Shown here: positions 11,328 through 22,507 of the stretch, in pieces
Layout of the letters: each line of letters starts with the position of its first letter
How positions within the stretch are numbered: position 1 is the stretch's first letter
From: Nipponacmea schrenckii
Taxonomy: Eukaryota; Mollusca; Gastropoda; Lottiidae
Reading direction: 5' to 3'
Length of the DNA: 64,000 nt
Assembly (NCBI GenBank): GCA_030562195.1
Contig: JAUJPP010000011.1
Coordinates: 9,424,001 to 9,488,000 of the forward strand
The notes under the pieces: generated by a model
Told to the model about the DNA's origin: nothing
Database searches by the model: none
What the model saw: only the letters and a program-made list of their open reading frames with translations
Translations under genes and position numbers: made by a program

Positions 11328-11513
11328 ATAACTTTATGTTATATTGGTTGATATTAATCTTCGAGCGGCAGTCATACCTTTCAGTGCATTATGATAAATG
11401 ATGCAGGAAAAACAATGTAATAATTGTTAAAACTAGTCTGGCTCTGTAAATTCAACATGTGTTGTAGACGGCGGTTAAGTTCGAATTTGCCGATTGTTCG
11501 ATTAACGGTTTTT

Positions 11514-13570
11514 ATACGCCCACATGAAATGGGGGACGTATATTGTCGTCACCCACGTCCGTCCACAATTGCTCGTAAACACTCTACAAGGTGCAAGTCT
11601 TGACCGATTTAGATGTAACTTGATATGAGTGTTTATGATCACTCAAGGATGAACCCTATTTAAAATCAGCGACATCGGAAAAAATTTAAAATGAGTTTTT
11701 GTCCTTGTTCTTGAATGGCTCGTAAACTCTCTACAATGTGCAATTATTGCCTGATTTTGATGAAACTTGGTGTGACAGTATGTTATAACTTAAGGATAAA
11801 CCCTATTGAAAATCAGCGAAATCGAAAAACATTTAGTATGAGTTATTGCCCTTGTTCTTGAATACGCGTTCAATTTTAGCTTGTAAACACTTTTGAGAGA
11901 ACAATTCTTAAAGGGGCCCAGTCTTGATTTAGGGGTCGTTTTGGGCCTTTGTTACATTTAAACAGTCCTCAGAAATATTCAAGCTCTGAGAAAATCGCAA
12001 AATACCTTGAAATATGCCTCAAACAAAAAATTTCACTTTTCATTTTTTCCGTACTGTACGCGGCTGGTCTCCAGTCAGTCTGAAAAGTGTGTGTCCTGTT
12101 GACAAAGTCTACAATTGAAAAATGCGTTGTAGTCTGTTTATATAGATGACCGCTATTGCACGACGGGAAGGATAACTCTTTGATTATCAAGACGAACCGT
12201 TTCCAATATGGCGGACGTTCGTAATTTCTTAAGTCATTATGATTTTTCAAACACGGATAATTATGGATACACATAGAATTGAAGGCTCAAATTTCAAAGG
12301 TAAGCTCTGTAGACTATTTCTGATAAGCTAACTAAATCATTTCATGTGTTTGAGGCTGTCGGATGATTGTCCGAAACAAATAAAGCCTGGTCCCCTTTAA
12401 TGGATTTTGATGAAATAGGCTTGAGTATTTCTTATCACCCAAGGATGAAGCCTATTGAAAACCAGTTAAAAAAAATAAAAATTAATATCAGTTATTGCCC
12501 TTTTTTTTTTTTTTTTTTTTTTGAATACGCGTTCAATTTTTGGCTTGTAAACACTCTACAAAGAACAGTTATTGACCCGATTTTGACAAAACTTGCTGAA
12601 ATTGTTTAATATTGCCCAAGGATGAATCCCTTTGGAAATAGAAAATATCGAAATATATTTAATACGAATTATTGCCCTTGCTTTATAAAATGTGTTCGAT
12701 TTTTTCCTTGTAAACACTCTTCAAGTCACAATTTTTGAGCGATTTTGACGTAACTTGGTATGAGTATTTGTAATCACCTAATGTTGAACCCTATTGAAAA
12801 TTAAAAATTAGTGTTAGTTATTGCCCTTGTTTTTGAAAACGCGTCAAAATTTTTAGCTTGTAAATCCTCTCGAAGGCACAATGATTTACAGATTTTAACC
12901 AAATTTGCTGAAATAGCAATTAGCACTCAAGGATGAACCCTATTGAAAACAAGAAATATCACATAATATTTGATTGCCTTTGTTCTTTCAAATGATTTCG
13001 ATTTTTTGCTCATGAACACTCTGCAAGTCACATTTCTTGACTGATTTTAACGGAACTTGGCATGAGTATGTGGAATCACCTAAGGATGAACCCTATTGAA
13101 AATCAGATGAATCTTAAAATATTTAATATCAGTAATTACTCTGTTTTTGAAAAAAGTATCAAAATTTTAGCTCAGATTTTGACAGAACTTCCTGAAATTT
13201 TTAATTATCCTTCAAGGATGAACCCTATTGAAAAGAAATATCACAACATATTTAATATGAATTATTGCCTGTGTTCTTTAAAACACGTTCAGATTTTGGT
13301 TTGTTTTTCCAAGGCACAATTCCTTATGGATTTTGATGAATTTTGTTCAAATTGTTTGTTATCAGCCAAGAGTGAACCTTTTAAATAATCAAAAATACTG
13401 AAAATCTATAATGGATTATTGGCTTCTTATTAGCTATAATTCTTGTCTGATTTTAACTTAGTCATATTGTACATTTATCACCCTAGAAATGAAGTATATG
13501 TATATTTTATTTTTTATTCAAAATCGATGCTGCCAGTGGGCGTATATTACCTTGCCTGGCAAGCTGTCTT
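11514..13570 (+). mobile_element. TATACGCCCAC-bounded array of diverged ~170-bp repeats
   Basis: The left end is TATACGCCCACATGAAATG and the right end is CAGTGGGCGTATATTACC, so the terminal 11 bases are inverted. Between them the unit recurs about eleven times with strong drift: CTTGTAAACACTCTACAAG, a GATTTTGAxGxAACTTG stretch, AAGGATGAACCCTATTGAAA, then GAGTTATTGCCCTTGTT. This is an ordered tandem core in a transposon-like frame. The short open frames inside (for example 12367-12609 and 13062-13388) are read-through of the repeat. Confidence 0.7.
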
Positions 13571-13675
13571 TAGTTGTCCTTGACTAAGTAAAATGCGTAA
13601 AAAATTTTATGGGTGCAATAGAAGATACAATTTTCAATGGATTTAGATGTAACTTGGTGTGAGCATTGGAATTGT

Positions 13676-13990
13676 TAAGACGGCAGTCAAGTTATTAACC
13701 GCCTCGGCTCAGCATCAAACTCCCTCCTACCGCAATTGACCGGAGGCGCCTTCCCTCCCGACCTTTCGCCTACAAATAAGACTTAAGTCGCCTCTGCATT
13801 CGCAATCCAACCCCGCACTTGACCAAAAGCGACCCCGTATTAGTCGATGCGTTCGTTTTCAATAGCATAAATAGTGTTGAGGTTTTCACTTCTGCTCAGT
13901 TGCGACTGAAGAGTTCAACCAGAAATACAATGATCTAGGCTCATTACCTGCGAAGGGTAAATTTCTTGAGAGTCATAATAAACAGTAAAA
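13676..13990 (+). other. GC-richer segment with core-promoter-like features; possible solo LTR
   Basis: It starts TGTTAAGACGGCAG and ends near CATAATAAACA, is richer in C than its surroundings and contains CATAAATAG followed by TCAGTTG. The TG...CA ends would fit a solo LTR, but I see no target duplication and no second copy. Confidence 0.25.
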
Positions 13991-14935
13991 ATACTTTCTG
14001 ATTTTCCATTTTCGCTGATATATTGTTAGAATTCAATTATTGTTTACTCAACGTAAACAGTTTTATGAATATTTTCCATTAAATACATCATAGACTTAAA
14101 TTAATTTGATGTCAGCGGAATAACATTCATATCCACATGTCGAACATTAAAGATTCTCTTTCTGTAACAAAAATATCTAATTGTAAACACTGTAGAAACA
14201 GTATTCATATCCTTCAGGATTACTTTGTCCATTGGGGTTATTGTGTTGCACAATGTTACTGTGTTACAATAAAACTGTACTGTTTGTGATTATATTCCAA
14301 CACAGTTTCTCCTACATATCGATAGGGACATTTCTGATGTAAAGAGACATGTTTTGCATCTACATGTAATTGGCAAATATGAAACACTCAATAAACACGT
14401 GGTATAAAGTCTTCAGTCCATACCATGAAAATATGGTCCAAAACTGTCCTTAAAAAGAGAATCAAAGGGTAATACCTTACATTTGCACACTGCAATGAAA
14501 AACTTTTCGTACGTAGGGACGAAAGTTTTAGTATTAAAGTGAAATATTTGCTACTGCGACCGAAGGAACTCGGAAGCCTACATAAAGGACACGACTGATT
14601 TTGTCAATAGAATTACAAATCTGCCGAGTTTGAATGCAGGAGAAACTGTGTTGGAATATAACCATAAACTTAAAGTTTCGAAACAATGTGTAAGCCAATA
14701 ACCACTTGGAATCCCTCTTCTCAGTTTCTACAGTGTTTACAATAAGACTTTTTTGTTACCGAAATAGAAACTTTTAATGTGTATATGAGTGTATATCAAT
14801 TTATTTCATGTTTATGGAGCATTAAATAGAAAATATTCATAAAACTGTTCAAGTTGCGTAGATAATAATTGAATTCCAACAATATATCAGCGAAAATAAC
14901 AAATCAATTATCAGTTTTCTGAATCAGAAAGTATT
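13991..14935. mobile_element. Long-inverted-repeat (palindromic) element, copy B
   Basis: Colinear with 10321-11327 across both arms and the centre with small indels. Homology to copy A continues about 100 bp past the right terminus (GAGCGGCAGxCATACCTTTC) but stops at the left terminus. Confidence 0.7.
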
Positions 14936-15617
14936 ATAACTGTGTATTATATTGGTTGATATTAATCTTAGAGCGGCAGGCATACCTTTCAGTGCAATAT
15001 TTTCATTATGATCAATGATGCACGAAAAACAATGTAATACAGTAGAACCTGCATTCAGAGACCACTCAAGGGAATATTCAAAAACGGTCGCTGAGTGAAG
15101 GTAAAAACGCCACTGCCTTACTCTGATGTACGTGCCATATCTCACAACGATAAAGTGCTAATTGTGTTTGCGCAACACATTTACGGAGCGGACACGCAAC
15201 GAAAAAGTGCCTGCAATATCTGAAATATAGGCCTACATTAAGAACACAGCACATTTTAACACAAGTAGCAATCTGAAATACGGGAAAGGTCACACCAACA
15301 TTTTTGTGTGTCCAAAAACCCGGTACCGGCGGTACCTATGTGTCCTAAAAACTACCGATGTCTTGCCTACCTGTTCAGGTTACACTTTTCTTACACCCCC
15401 AACCCAACAATAACAAGTTGCAACAACACTTGCAATAACACGCCCAATGGGGTGGGCGCGACAAACCACTGCAAGAGGTTGCGTACCTAGACAGGTCGAA
15501 AGCATCCTATTCTATGGAGCAAAGCGGGTCCAAACTCAACGCCCGGAGTCCGTTTATGACATACCCTAGTGGATGTTAATTTCATAGTACTCTTGGTCAT
15601 AGTTTCCAGCCCTGAAC
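14936..15617. other. Flank before kinase relic
   Basis: The first ~100 bp duplicate the flank of element A. Beyond that the DNA is less AT-rich. A stretch TACAGTAGAACCTGCATTC near 15040 looks like the end of a pogo-type DNA transposon, but no partner end was found. No gene seen. Confidence 0.4.
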
Positions 15618-16235
15618 ATGAAGTCCATTCATTCTAAGGATGTGGAAAGGAGAGACCTGATGAAGAGACTTTCAAAGGACCTGCCCAAGACAACTAAGAA
15701 AAGCCTCACCGAGCTTGAGTTCCTTGGTCGAGGGAGCTATGGGCAGATTCGACTCTGTAAAAATGTTGAAGGCAACTTTGTCGTCCTAAAAGAATTGATT
15801 GACGATAGTGAAGAAAAAATGTCCGACTGTTTCTGAAGGAAGCTTTTACACAACATAGATCATCAAAATATTGTCAAATTTCTTAGCGTATGTGAAAATG
15901 ATGTGACATCTCGCCAAACTCCAAACTCTACCAATTTGACTGTCAGGGTTTGAAGTTCAAACTTTGACATTTTGCTAAATGCATAGCCAAAGACATCTCA
16001 GATGCGTATTTACATAGTCAAGATATTGTCCATAGACACTTGAAACCGGATAACGTCCTTGTGTCAAATACTCATTATGCATCCTTACCAGAAGAGGAAA
16101 TAATACGCCATTGGGCATCACGGCCCATTCAGGCTAAGCTAACCGACTTCGGTGAGAGCCCAGCTACTTTGGTCCAGACAAACAGCTTTGTTCATACAAT
16201 GACACACAATGTGCACAGAGGATCCCCTGTTCATA
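15618..16235 (+). pseudogene. Decayed serine/threonine-type protein kinase domain
   Basis: The ATG at 15618 opens MKSIHSKDVERRDLMKRLSK, leading to the glycine loop LGRGSYGQIRLCK and the lysine motif VVLKEL. A shifted frame then gives LLHNIDHQNIVKFLSVCEND (helix-C to beta-4 region). A third piece gives YLHSQDIVHRHLKPDNVLV, the catalytic loop, and LTDFGES, the DFG motif. The catalytic HRD aspartate is replaced by histidine (HRH). At least two frame changes and several stops lie between the pieces, and the sequence ends at HRGSPV just before the activation-segment APE motif, where LINE sequence begins. Pieces this close look like a processed or once single-exon kinase copy. The family, with PEEEIIRHWASRPIQAKLTD between the loops, appears invertebrate-specific. 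No activity is expected. Confidence 0.7.
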
Positions 16236-16244
16236 CCATTTACA

Positions 16245-16840
16245 AGACATGTGTGTGTTTTCAAGCAAGACCAAGTTCAGTGAAGCTGCAATTTTAAACA
16301 CCAACGAATATCTTTTAAAAATTGGAATAAAAAACGATCAAAACTGTTCTTTCTGTGGTAATGAAGTTGAGTCATATGAACATTTATTTCTTACATTTAT
16401 ATATGTAAAGCCCTTAAAAAATATTCTCGACATATTAAAAGAAAATGAATGCATATCAGTAAATTTTAACAAACAAAATATAATATTAAATAACTTTGAT
16501 AACCAAAAAATAAGCTTTATTATATTATTTATTATTAGTACTACATATATATTTGTAAAAACTCTGAAAAAAACACCAAACCAAGTGGCAATGATAGGAT
16601 GTATAAACTCTCAATTGAAAGTAGAAAAAAGTATAGATAAACAAGAAAAAAATATGAATATAGTTAATTTTTGGATTGATACACTAGCTAAATATACTTC
16701 TTCTGTATAAATATGTATGTATATAAACTGTAGATGTCTTTTTTGTATTGTACAGCATTGATTGCAAATTTATGATTTATAATATTTATACACAAATATA
16801 TATATATAAATTCCAATATAATAGTATTTTCATGCCAAGT
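16245..16840 (+). pseudogene. 5'-truncated LINE (L1/Tx1-like) ORF2 C-terminus and 3' UTR
   Basis: The frame from about 16249 to 16710 contains NTNEYLLKIGIKND, then CSFCGNEVESYEHLF, the Cys/His cluster typical of the C-terminus of L1/Tx1-group ORF2 proteins, followed by a Lys/Asn-rich tail and a stop at 16710. AT-rich 3' UTR follows. It begins abruptly inside the kinase relic, as expected for 5'-truncated target-primed insertion. I did not identify a target duplication. Confidence 0.6.
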
Positions 16841-16859
16841 TTAGTTACTGGCCAGATAA

Positions 16860-17063
16860 AGATGAAGATTCGTTATGGCTCGTCGTCAATTTTTAACAGT
16901 CCACGCGGATGGTGGTGGGGCATAAAGGTCAGAAGCCACTATTTGGTTGGGATTCTGCCAATTCAAAATTGATTCCCCACCACCATCAGCGTGGACTTTT
17001 TAAACAAAGGTCATTTTTCAAATAATTTTCTATGAAGTCTTCATCACTGACTGGCCAGTCGCT
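16860..17063 (+). repeat. Satellite-like tandem repeat, left of foldback element
   Basis: Contains CACTGACTGGCCAGTCGCTA, CCACCACCATCAGCGTGGAC and TTGGTTGGGATTCTGCCAAT, all repeated at 21292-21970. The period is about 166-190 bp. Confidence 0.75.
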
Positions 17064-17072
17064 AAATTTGGC
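17064..17072 (+). repeat. Left 9-bp target-site duplication AAATTTGGC
   Basis: Identical to 21283-21291, flanking the perfect termini of the foldback element. The uninterrupted satellite units read TAAGTTTGGCATG at this point. Confidence 0.85.
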
Positions 17073-18420
17073 GGCGGTGTGAAGTTGGCTCGTTATTCGT
17101 TATTCGGGATTCGCGAATCCCGAATAACGAGCAGCTTGTTATTCGTTATTGGTGAATATCGAATAAGGAGCTGCTTGTTTTTCGTTATTCGCGAATCCCG
17201 AATAACGAACAGCTTGTTATTCGTTATTGGTGAATATCAAATAACTTGCTGCTTGTTATTCGTTATTCGCGAATCCCGAATAACGAGCTGCTTGTTTTTC
17301 GTTATTCGCGAATCCCGAATAACGAGCTGCTTGTTTTTCTTTATCCGCGAATCCCGAATAACGAGCTTCTCGGTATTCGCGATTCGTTATTCGAGATTGA
17401 AACACAGGAAGCTATCAGGATAGAAACAGTTGAATTTGGAAAAGGACAAATTTATGGCGAGGCATGCTTACTTTTACAGGCACTTTCTGTTTTCTATATA
17501 TATTACTATAATTGGATGCTCAATTTGAATCCAGAAAACGAGCTGCTTGTTTTTCGTTATGAGCGCGAATCCCGAATAACGAACTGCTCGGTATTCGGGA
17601 TTCGTTATTCGAGATTGAAACACAGGAAGCTCTCAGGATAGAAACAGTTGTATTCGGAAAGGGACAATTTTAAGGCGATGTATGCTTTCTTTTACGGGCA
17701 CTTTCTGTTTTCCATATATATTACTATAATTGGGTGCTCACTTTGAAACCCGAATTACGAGCTGCTTGTTTTTCGTTATGAGCTCGAATCCCGAATAAGG
17801 AACTGCTCGGTATTCGGGATTCGTTATTCAAGATTGAAACACAAGAAGCGCTCAGGATAGAAACAGTTGAATTTTGGAAAGGACGAATGTAAGGCGAGGC
17901 ATGCTTACTTTTACACAGACACTTTTTGTTTTCCATTTATTAATATAATTCGGGGCTCACTTTGAATCCCGAATAATGGAGCAGCTTCTTATTCCTCATT
18001 CGCGAATCCCGAATAAGGGGCTGCTTGGTTTTCGTTATTAGCGATTCCCGAATAACGAGCTGCTTTTTTTTCTTTATCCGCGAATCCCGAATAATTCTTA
18101 ATTTAATTCAAGATTGAAACACAGTAAGCTGTCAAGATAGAAACAGTTGAATTTTGAAAAGGACCAATTTAAGGCGAGGCATGCTTACTTTTACAGGCAC
18201 TATCTGTTTTCCATATATAACTATAATTGGTTATTCGTTATTCGAGATTGAAACACAGGAAGCTCTCAGGATTGAAAAAGTTGAATTTGGAAGAGGACAA
18301 ATTTAAGGCGAGGCATGCGTACTTTACGGACACTTTCTGTTTTTCATATATATTACTATAAATGGGTGCTCACTTTGAATCCCGAAAAACGAACTTGTTA
18401 TTCGTTATTCGCGAATCTCA
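17073..18420 (+). repeat. Left arm of foldback element
   Basis: An outer block (17090-17395) holds about 40-bp palindromic units. An inner block then repeats a segment beginning GATTGAAACACAGGAAGCT and running through GGCGAGGCATGCTTAC, five times (near 17395, 17613, 17832, 18113 and 18247). Confidence 0.75.
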
Positions 18421-19289
18421 ACATAATTATCTCTATTGCTCGAAATAGCTATGAAAATCTGATACCCTATGTTATCATCCATAGGTATTCAATTTTCATA
18501 TGACAATAAGTTATGTAAAACGTGAATTACTCGGGGTTTAGGTAATCCTTTATTTCTTTGATGCAATTATATGGGAAAGGCCACAAGATCAACAAACAGA
18601 GTAACAGCTGCTGACAAATAATAATATGAGGAACGCATCACATTTATTCAAAATCTACAAACTACCCCTTAATGTCAATTGTTTCATTTTGGTATTCGAA
18701 AATGGAAGAAAGATATTTTATATGAAATTGAAGAAAAGCAGCGAAAGAGAGCAAAATTCATGATAAATAAGCATTGAGAGTTTTTGACCTTTTCTTACAA
18801 AGATATATAGTATTATGAAAATAAAGGATATTTGAAGGAAGTTTGCTTTTAATTCTTATAATATGACTGAGACGACCTAGATCCTACCAACATACGACAT
18901 TCTAGACAGAGGTCCTTAAAATGTAATTTATTCAGTCGACACTAAAACGATATGCTCTAAAACCCCAGAGCCTCGATCTTCTCGCAAACGCATTAAAAAA
19001 ACAAACAATTGCGCAAAGGAAGTTACTTTTATCTATTATTCAAGGGAAGCAACTATTAATTAACAATGTATTATTCTAGATTCCAAGTAGAGACCGTTCG
19101 ATTCAAATCATAAACCAAGCGAGGGATGAAAGGCATCATGAAAAAAAAAAAAAAAAAAAAAAACGATGACGGAAAAACACGCATTAAAAACCTCAAAAAT
19201 ATATCAAATAGAATCTTTGATACAGAACATGCAAACAAATATGCAGAAAGTATTTAGTTTTCACCATTGTCAATAAGATATACCCAAAA
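18421..19289. other. Central spacer of foldback element
   Basis: About 870 nt, AT-rich, with no open frame of note and a 24-base A run at 19141-19163. It shows no similarity to the arms. Confidence 0.6.
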
Positions 19290-21282
19290 ACAATTCGCGA
19301 ATAACGAATAACAAGCTGCTCATTATTCTTGTTTCAAAGCAAGCACCCAATTATAGTAATATATATGGAAAACAGGAAGTGCCTGTAAAAGTAAGCATGC
19401 ATTGCCATAATTCGGGATTCGCGCTCATAACGAAAAACAAGCAGCTCGTTATTCGGGATTCAAATTGAGCATCCAATTATAGTAATATATATGGAAAACA
19501 GAAAGTGTCTGTAAAAGTAAGCATGCCTCGTCTAAAATCAGTCATTTTCCAAATTCAACTGCTTCTATCTTGACAGCTTACTGTGTTTCAATTTTGAAAT
19601 GCGAATACCGAATAACTAGCAGCTCGTTATTCGGGATTCGCCAATAACGAAAACCAAGCAGCTCCTTATTCGGGATTCGCGAATGACGAATAACAAGCTG
19701 CCCATTATTCTTTGTTTCAAAGTGAGAACCCAATTATAGTAATATATATAGAAAACAGAAAGTGCCTGTAAAAGTAAGCATGCATTGCCTTAAATTTGTC
19801 CTTTTCCAAATACAACTGTTTCTATCCTGAGAGATTCCTGTGTTTCAATCTCGAATAACGAATCCCGAATACCGAGCAGCTCGTTATTCGGGATTCGCGC
19901 TCATAACGAAAAACAAGCAGCTCGGTATTCAGGATTCAAAGTAAGCACCCAATTATAGTAATATATATGGAAAACAGAAAGTGCCTGTAAAAGTAAGCAT
20001 GCCTCGCCTTAAATTGGTCCTTTTCCAAATTCAACTGTTTCAATCCTGAGAGCTTCTTGTGTTTCAATCTCGAATAACGAATCGCGAATACCGAGCAGCT
20101 CGTTATTCGGGATTCGCGGATAAAGAAAAACAAGCAGCTCGTTATTCGGGATTCGCGAATAACGAAAAACAAGCAGATCGTTATTCGGCATTCGCGAATA
20201 ACGAATAACAAGCTACTCATTATTTTTGTTTCAAAGCAAGCACCCAATTATAGTAATATTTATGGAAAACAGGAAGTGCCTGTAAAAGTAAGCATGCATT
20301 GCCATAATTCGGGATTCGCGCTCATAACGAAAAACAAGCAGCTCGTTATTCGGGATTCAAATTGAGCATCCAATTATAGTAATATATATGGAAAACAGAA
20401 AGTGTCTGTAAAAGTAAGCATGCCTCGTCTAAAATCAGTCATTTTCCAAATTCAACTATCTTGACAGCTTACTGTGTTTCAATTTTGAAATGCGAATACC
20501 GAATAACTAGCAGCTCGTTATTCGGGATTCGCCAATAACGAAAACCAAGCAGCTCCTTATTCGGGATTCGCGAATGACGAATAACAAGCTGCCCATTATT
20601 CTTTGTTTCAAAGTGAGAACCCAATTATAGTAATATATATAGAAAACAGAAAGTGCCTGTAAAAGTAAGCATGCATTGCCTTAAATTTGTCCTTTTCCAA
20701 ATACAACTGTTTCTATCCTGAGAGATTCCTGTGTTTCAATCTCGAATAACGAATCCCGAATACCGAGCAGCTCGTTATTCGGGATTCGCGCTCATAACGA
20801 AAAACAAGCAGCTCGGTATTCAGGATTCAAAGTAAGCACCCAATTATAGTAATATATATGGAAAACAGAAAGTGCCTGTAAAAGTAAGAATGCCTCGCCT
20901 TAAATTGGTCCTTTTCCAAATTCAACTGTTTCAATCCTGAGAGCTTCTTGTGTTTCAATCTCGAATAACGAATCGCGAATACCGAGCAGCTCGTTATTCG
21001 GGATTCGCGGATAAAGAAAAACAAGCAGCTCGTTATTCGGGATTCGCGAATAACGAAAAACAAGCAGCTCGTTATTCGGGATTCGCGAATAACGAATAAC
21101 AAGCAGCACGTTATTTAATATTCACAAATAACGAATAACAAGCTGCTCGTTATTCGGGATTCGCGAATAACGAAAAACAAGCAGCTCCTTATTCGATATT
21201 CACCAATAACGAATAACAAGCTGCTCGTTATTCGGGATTCGCGAATCCCGAATAACGAATAACGAGCCAACTTCACACCGCC
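19290..21282 (-). repeat. Right arm of foldback element with internal ~890-bp tandem duplication
   Basis: Inverse of the left arm but longer. 19321-20217 and 20218-21110 are near-identical direct copies (GCATGCCTCGTC occurs at 19521 and 20418, for example). This expansion explains the unequal arms. Confidence 0.8.
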
Positions 21283-21291
21283 AAATTTGGC
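21283..21291 (+). repeat. Right 9-bp target-site duplication AAATTTGGC
   Basis: Matches 17064-17072 exactly and directly abuts the terminal ACACCGCC of the foldback element. Confidence 0.85.
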
Positions 21292-21970
21292 ATGAAAATA
21301 CCATTTCATTGGAATTCTTTTGGATTTTCATAGGTCTGAAGGCACTAAATGTGGTAGTGATGCTTACCAATCCCATCAAAACTTATGCCCCACCCCATAT
21401 TTTATCAATTGGCAATGAAGAGTTCTCATCACTGACTGGCCAGTCACTACGTTTGGCATGAAAATACCATTACATTGGAATTATTTGATTTATTCTCAGG
21501 TCTGAATGCACCGTGTGGTTAGGATTCTGCCAATTCCATCAAAAATTATGCTCGACCACCATCACCGTGGACTGTTAAAATTGGCCATGATGAGTCTTCA
21601 TCACTGACTGACCAGTCACTAAGTTTGGCATGAAAATACCATTTCTTTGGAATTTTTGGGATATTCACAGGTCTGAAGGCGCCATGTGGTTGGGATTCTG
21701 CCAATTCCACCAAAACATATAGCCCACCACCATCAGAGTGGAATATTCAAAAATTGGCTATTTTTCTAAGATTGGCCATGACGAGTCTTCGTCTCGAACT
21801 GGCCAGTAACTAAGCTTGTCATGAAAATACATGTACTTTTATATTGGAATTTTCGATATCTTCAAAGGTCTGAAGAAACCATGTAGTTGGGATTTTGCTA
21901 ATTCCATCAAAATATCTGTCCCACAACTATCACTGTGGACTATACAAAAAATGGCCATTTTCCAAACATT
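21292..21970 (+). repeat. Satellite-like tandem repeat, right of foldback element
   Basis: The CTG(G/A)CCAGT motif occurs at 21436, 21608 and 21799, with TTTGGCATGAAAATACCAT, CACAGGTCTGAAGGC and CCACCACCATCA in each unit. Units grow more diverged rightwards. Confidence 0.75.
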
Positions 21971-22507
21971 TCCTGATATAGGCACCATATTTATCTCAAA
22001 ATCTTACATTCCAATAGTACCAAGAGTTTGATTAAAAACTTCGCTTTTTATCATAAAATTGGAATTCATAATAAGATTCTTTACTTTGTACACAGCCACT
22101 TGTCGACCATAAAAATTGGCCAAACTAATAGGAACGAAGCCCCAACTAAAATTGAGCAGCGCCACATGTCGTCATAATGATAACGTTATCATGAAATGCG
22201 ACAAATGTTTTTCAACATTTGTTCGGTAAACTTCATTCGGCATTATGAAGTGGCATTATGAAGTGGGCAATTTTAGTTCGGCTTAATCGTTAATTTGTTC
22301 AGTAATATTCTTTATTTGAATGATAAATTTTTAACAACAAAGTATGAATTTAGCGAACAAATGTCAAATTAAGCGTACAAATGTTGATTTTACTGTACTA
22401 ATGTTTAACAATTAAGCATTAAGAATGATTTATTATGGCAGGGATTGTCTTCCATATATAAATCCGATTTGTATTGTATTGTATTATTCCAATTTTCTTT
22501 TTTTCAG
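21971..22507. other. Intergenic, nothing recognised
   Basis: AT-rich DNA. GCATTATGAAGTGG occurs twice in succession near 22240-22265. No gene seen. Confidence 0.4.

Larger units (their letters stand above)
17073..21282. mobile_element. Foldback DNA transposon, 4.2 kb, non-autonomous, 9-bp target duplication
   Basis: The termini are perfect inverted repeats starting GGCGGTGTGAAGTTGGCTCG. Each arm then becomes an array of palindromic motifs (CGTTATTCGGGATTCGCG with its inverse). The left arm is 17073-18420 and the right arm 19290-21282, with about 870 nt of unrelated spacer between. The first roughly 150 nt of the two arms are almost identical. It lies inside a tandem satellite; removing the element plus one AAATTTGGC copy restores a 166-bp spacing between successive CTGGCCAGTC motifs. 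Nine-base duplications and long repeat-built arms are the hallmarks of Drosophila FB and Mutator-like foldback elements, so MULE mobilisation is inferred. Open frames in the arms, such as 17079-17423, are repeat read-through. No transposase is encoded. Confidence 0.85.

Noticed and set aside
11514..13570. CRISPR-like array
   Set aside because: Units are ~170 bp and diverged with no constant repeat/unique spacer pattern, and the DNA is from an animal.
13676..13990. Solo LTR with promoter
   Set aside because: Kept only as a low-confidence note: no target duplication and no second LTR copy in the window.
15040..15110. pogo/Tigger-type transposon end (TACAGTAGAACCTGCATTC)
   Set aside because: Only one end is visible and no inverted partner or transposase was found.
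17079..21309. Open frames encoding repeated 'FVIRESRITSCLF'-type peptides
   Set aside because: They are read-through of palindromic repeat DNA, present in both orientations and shared by all foldback arm copies.
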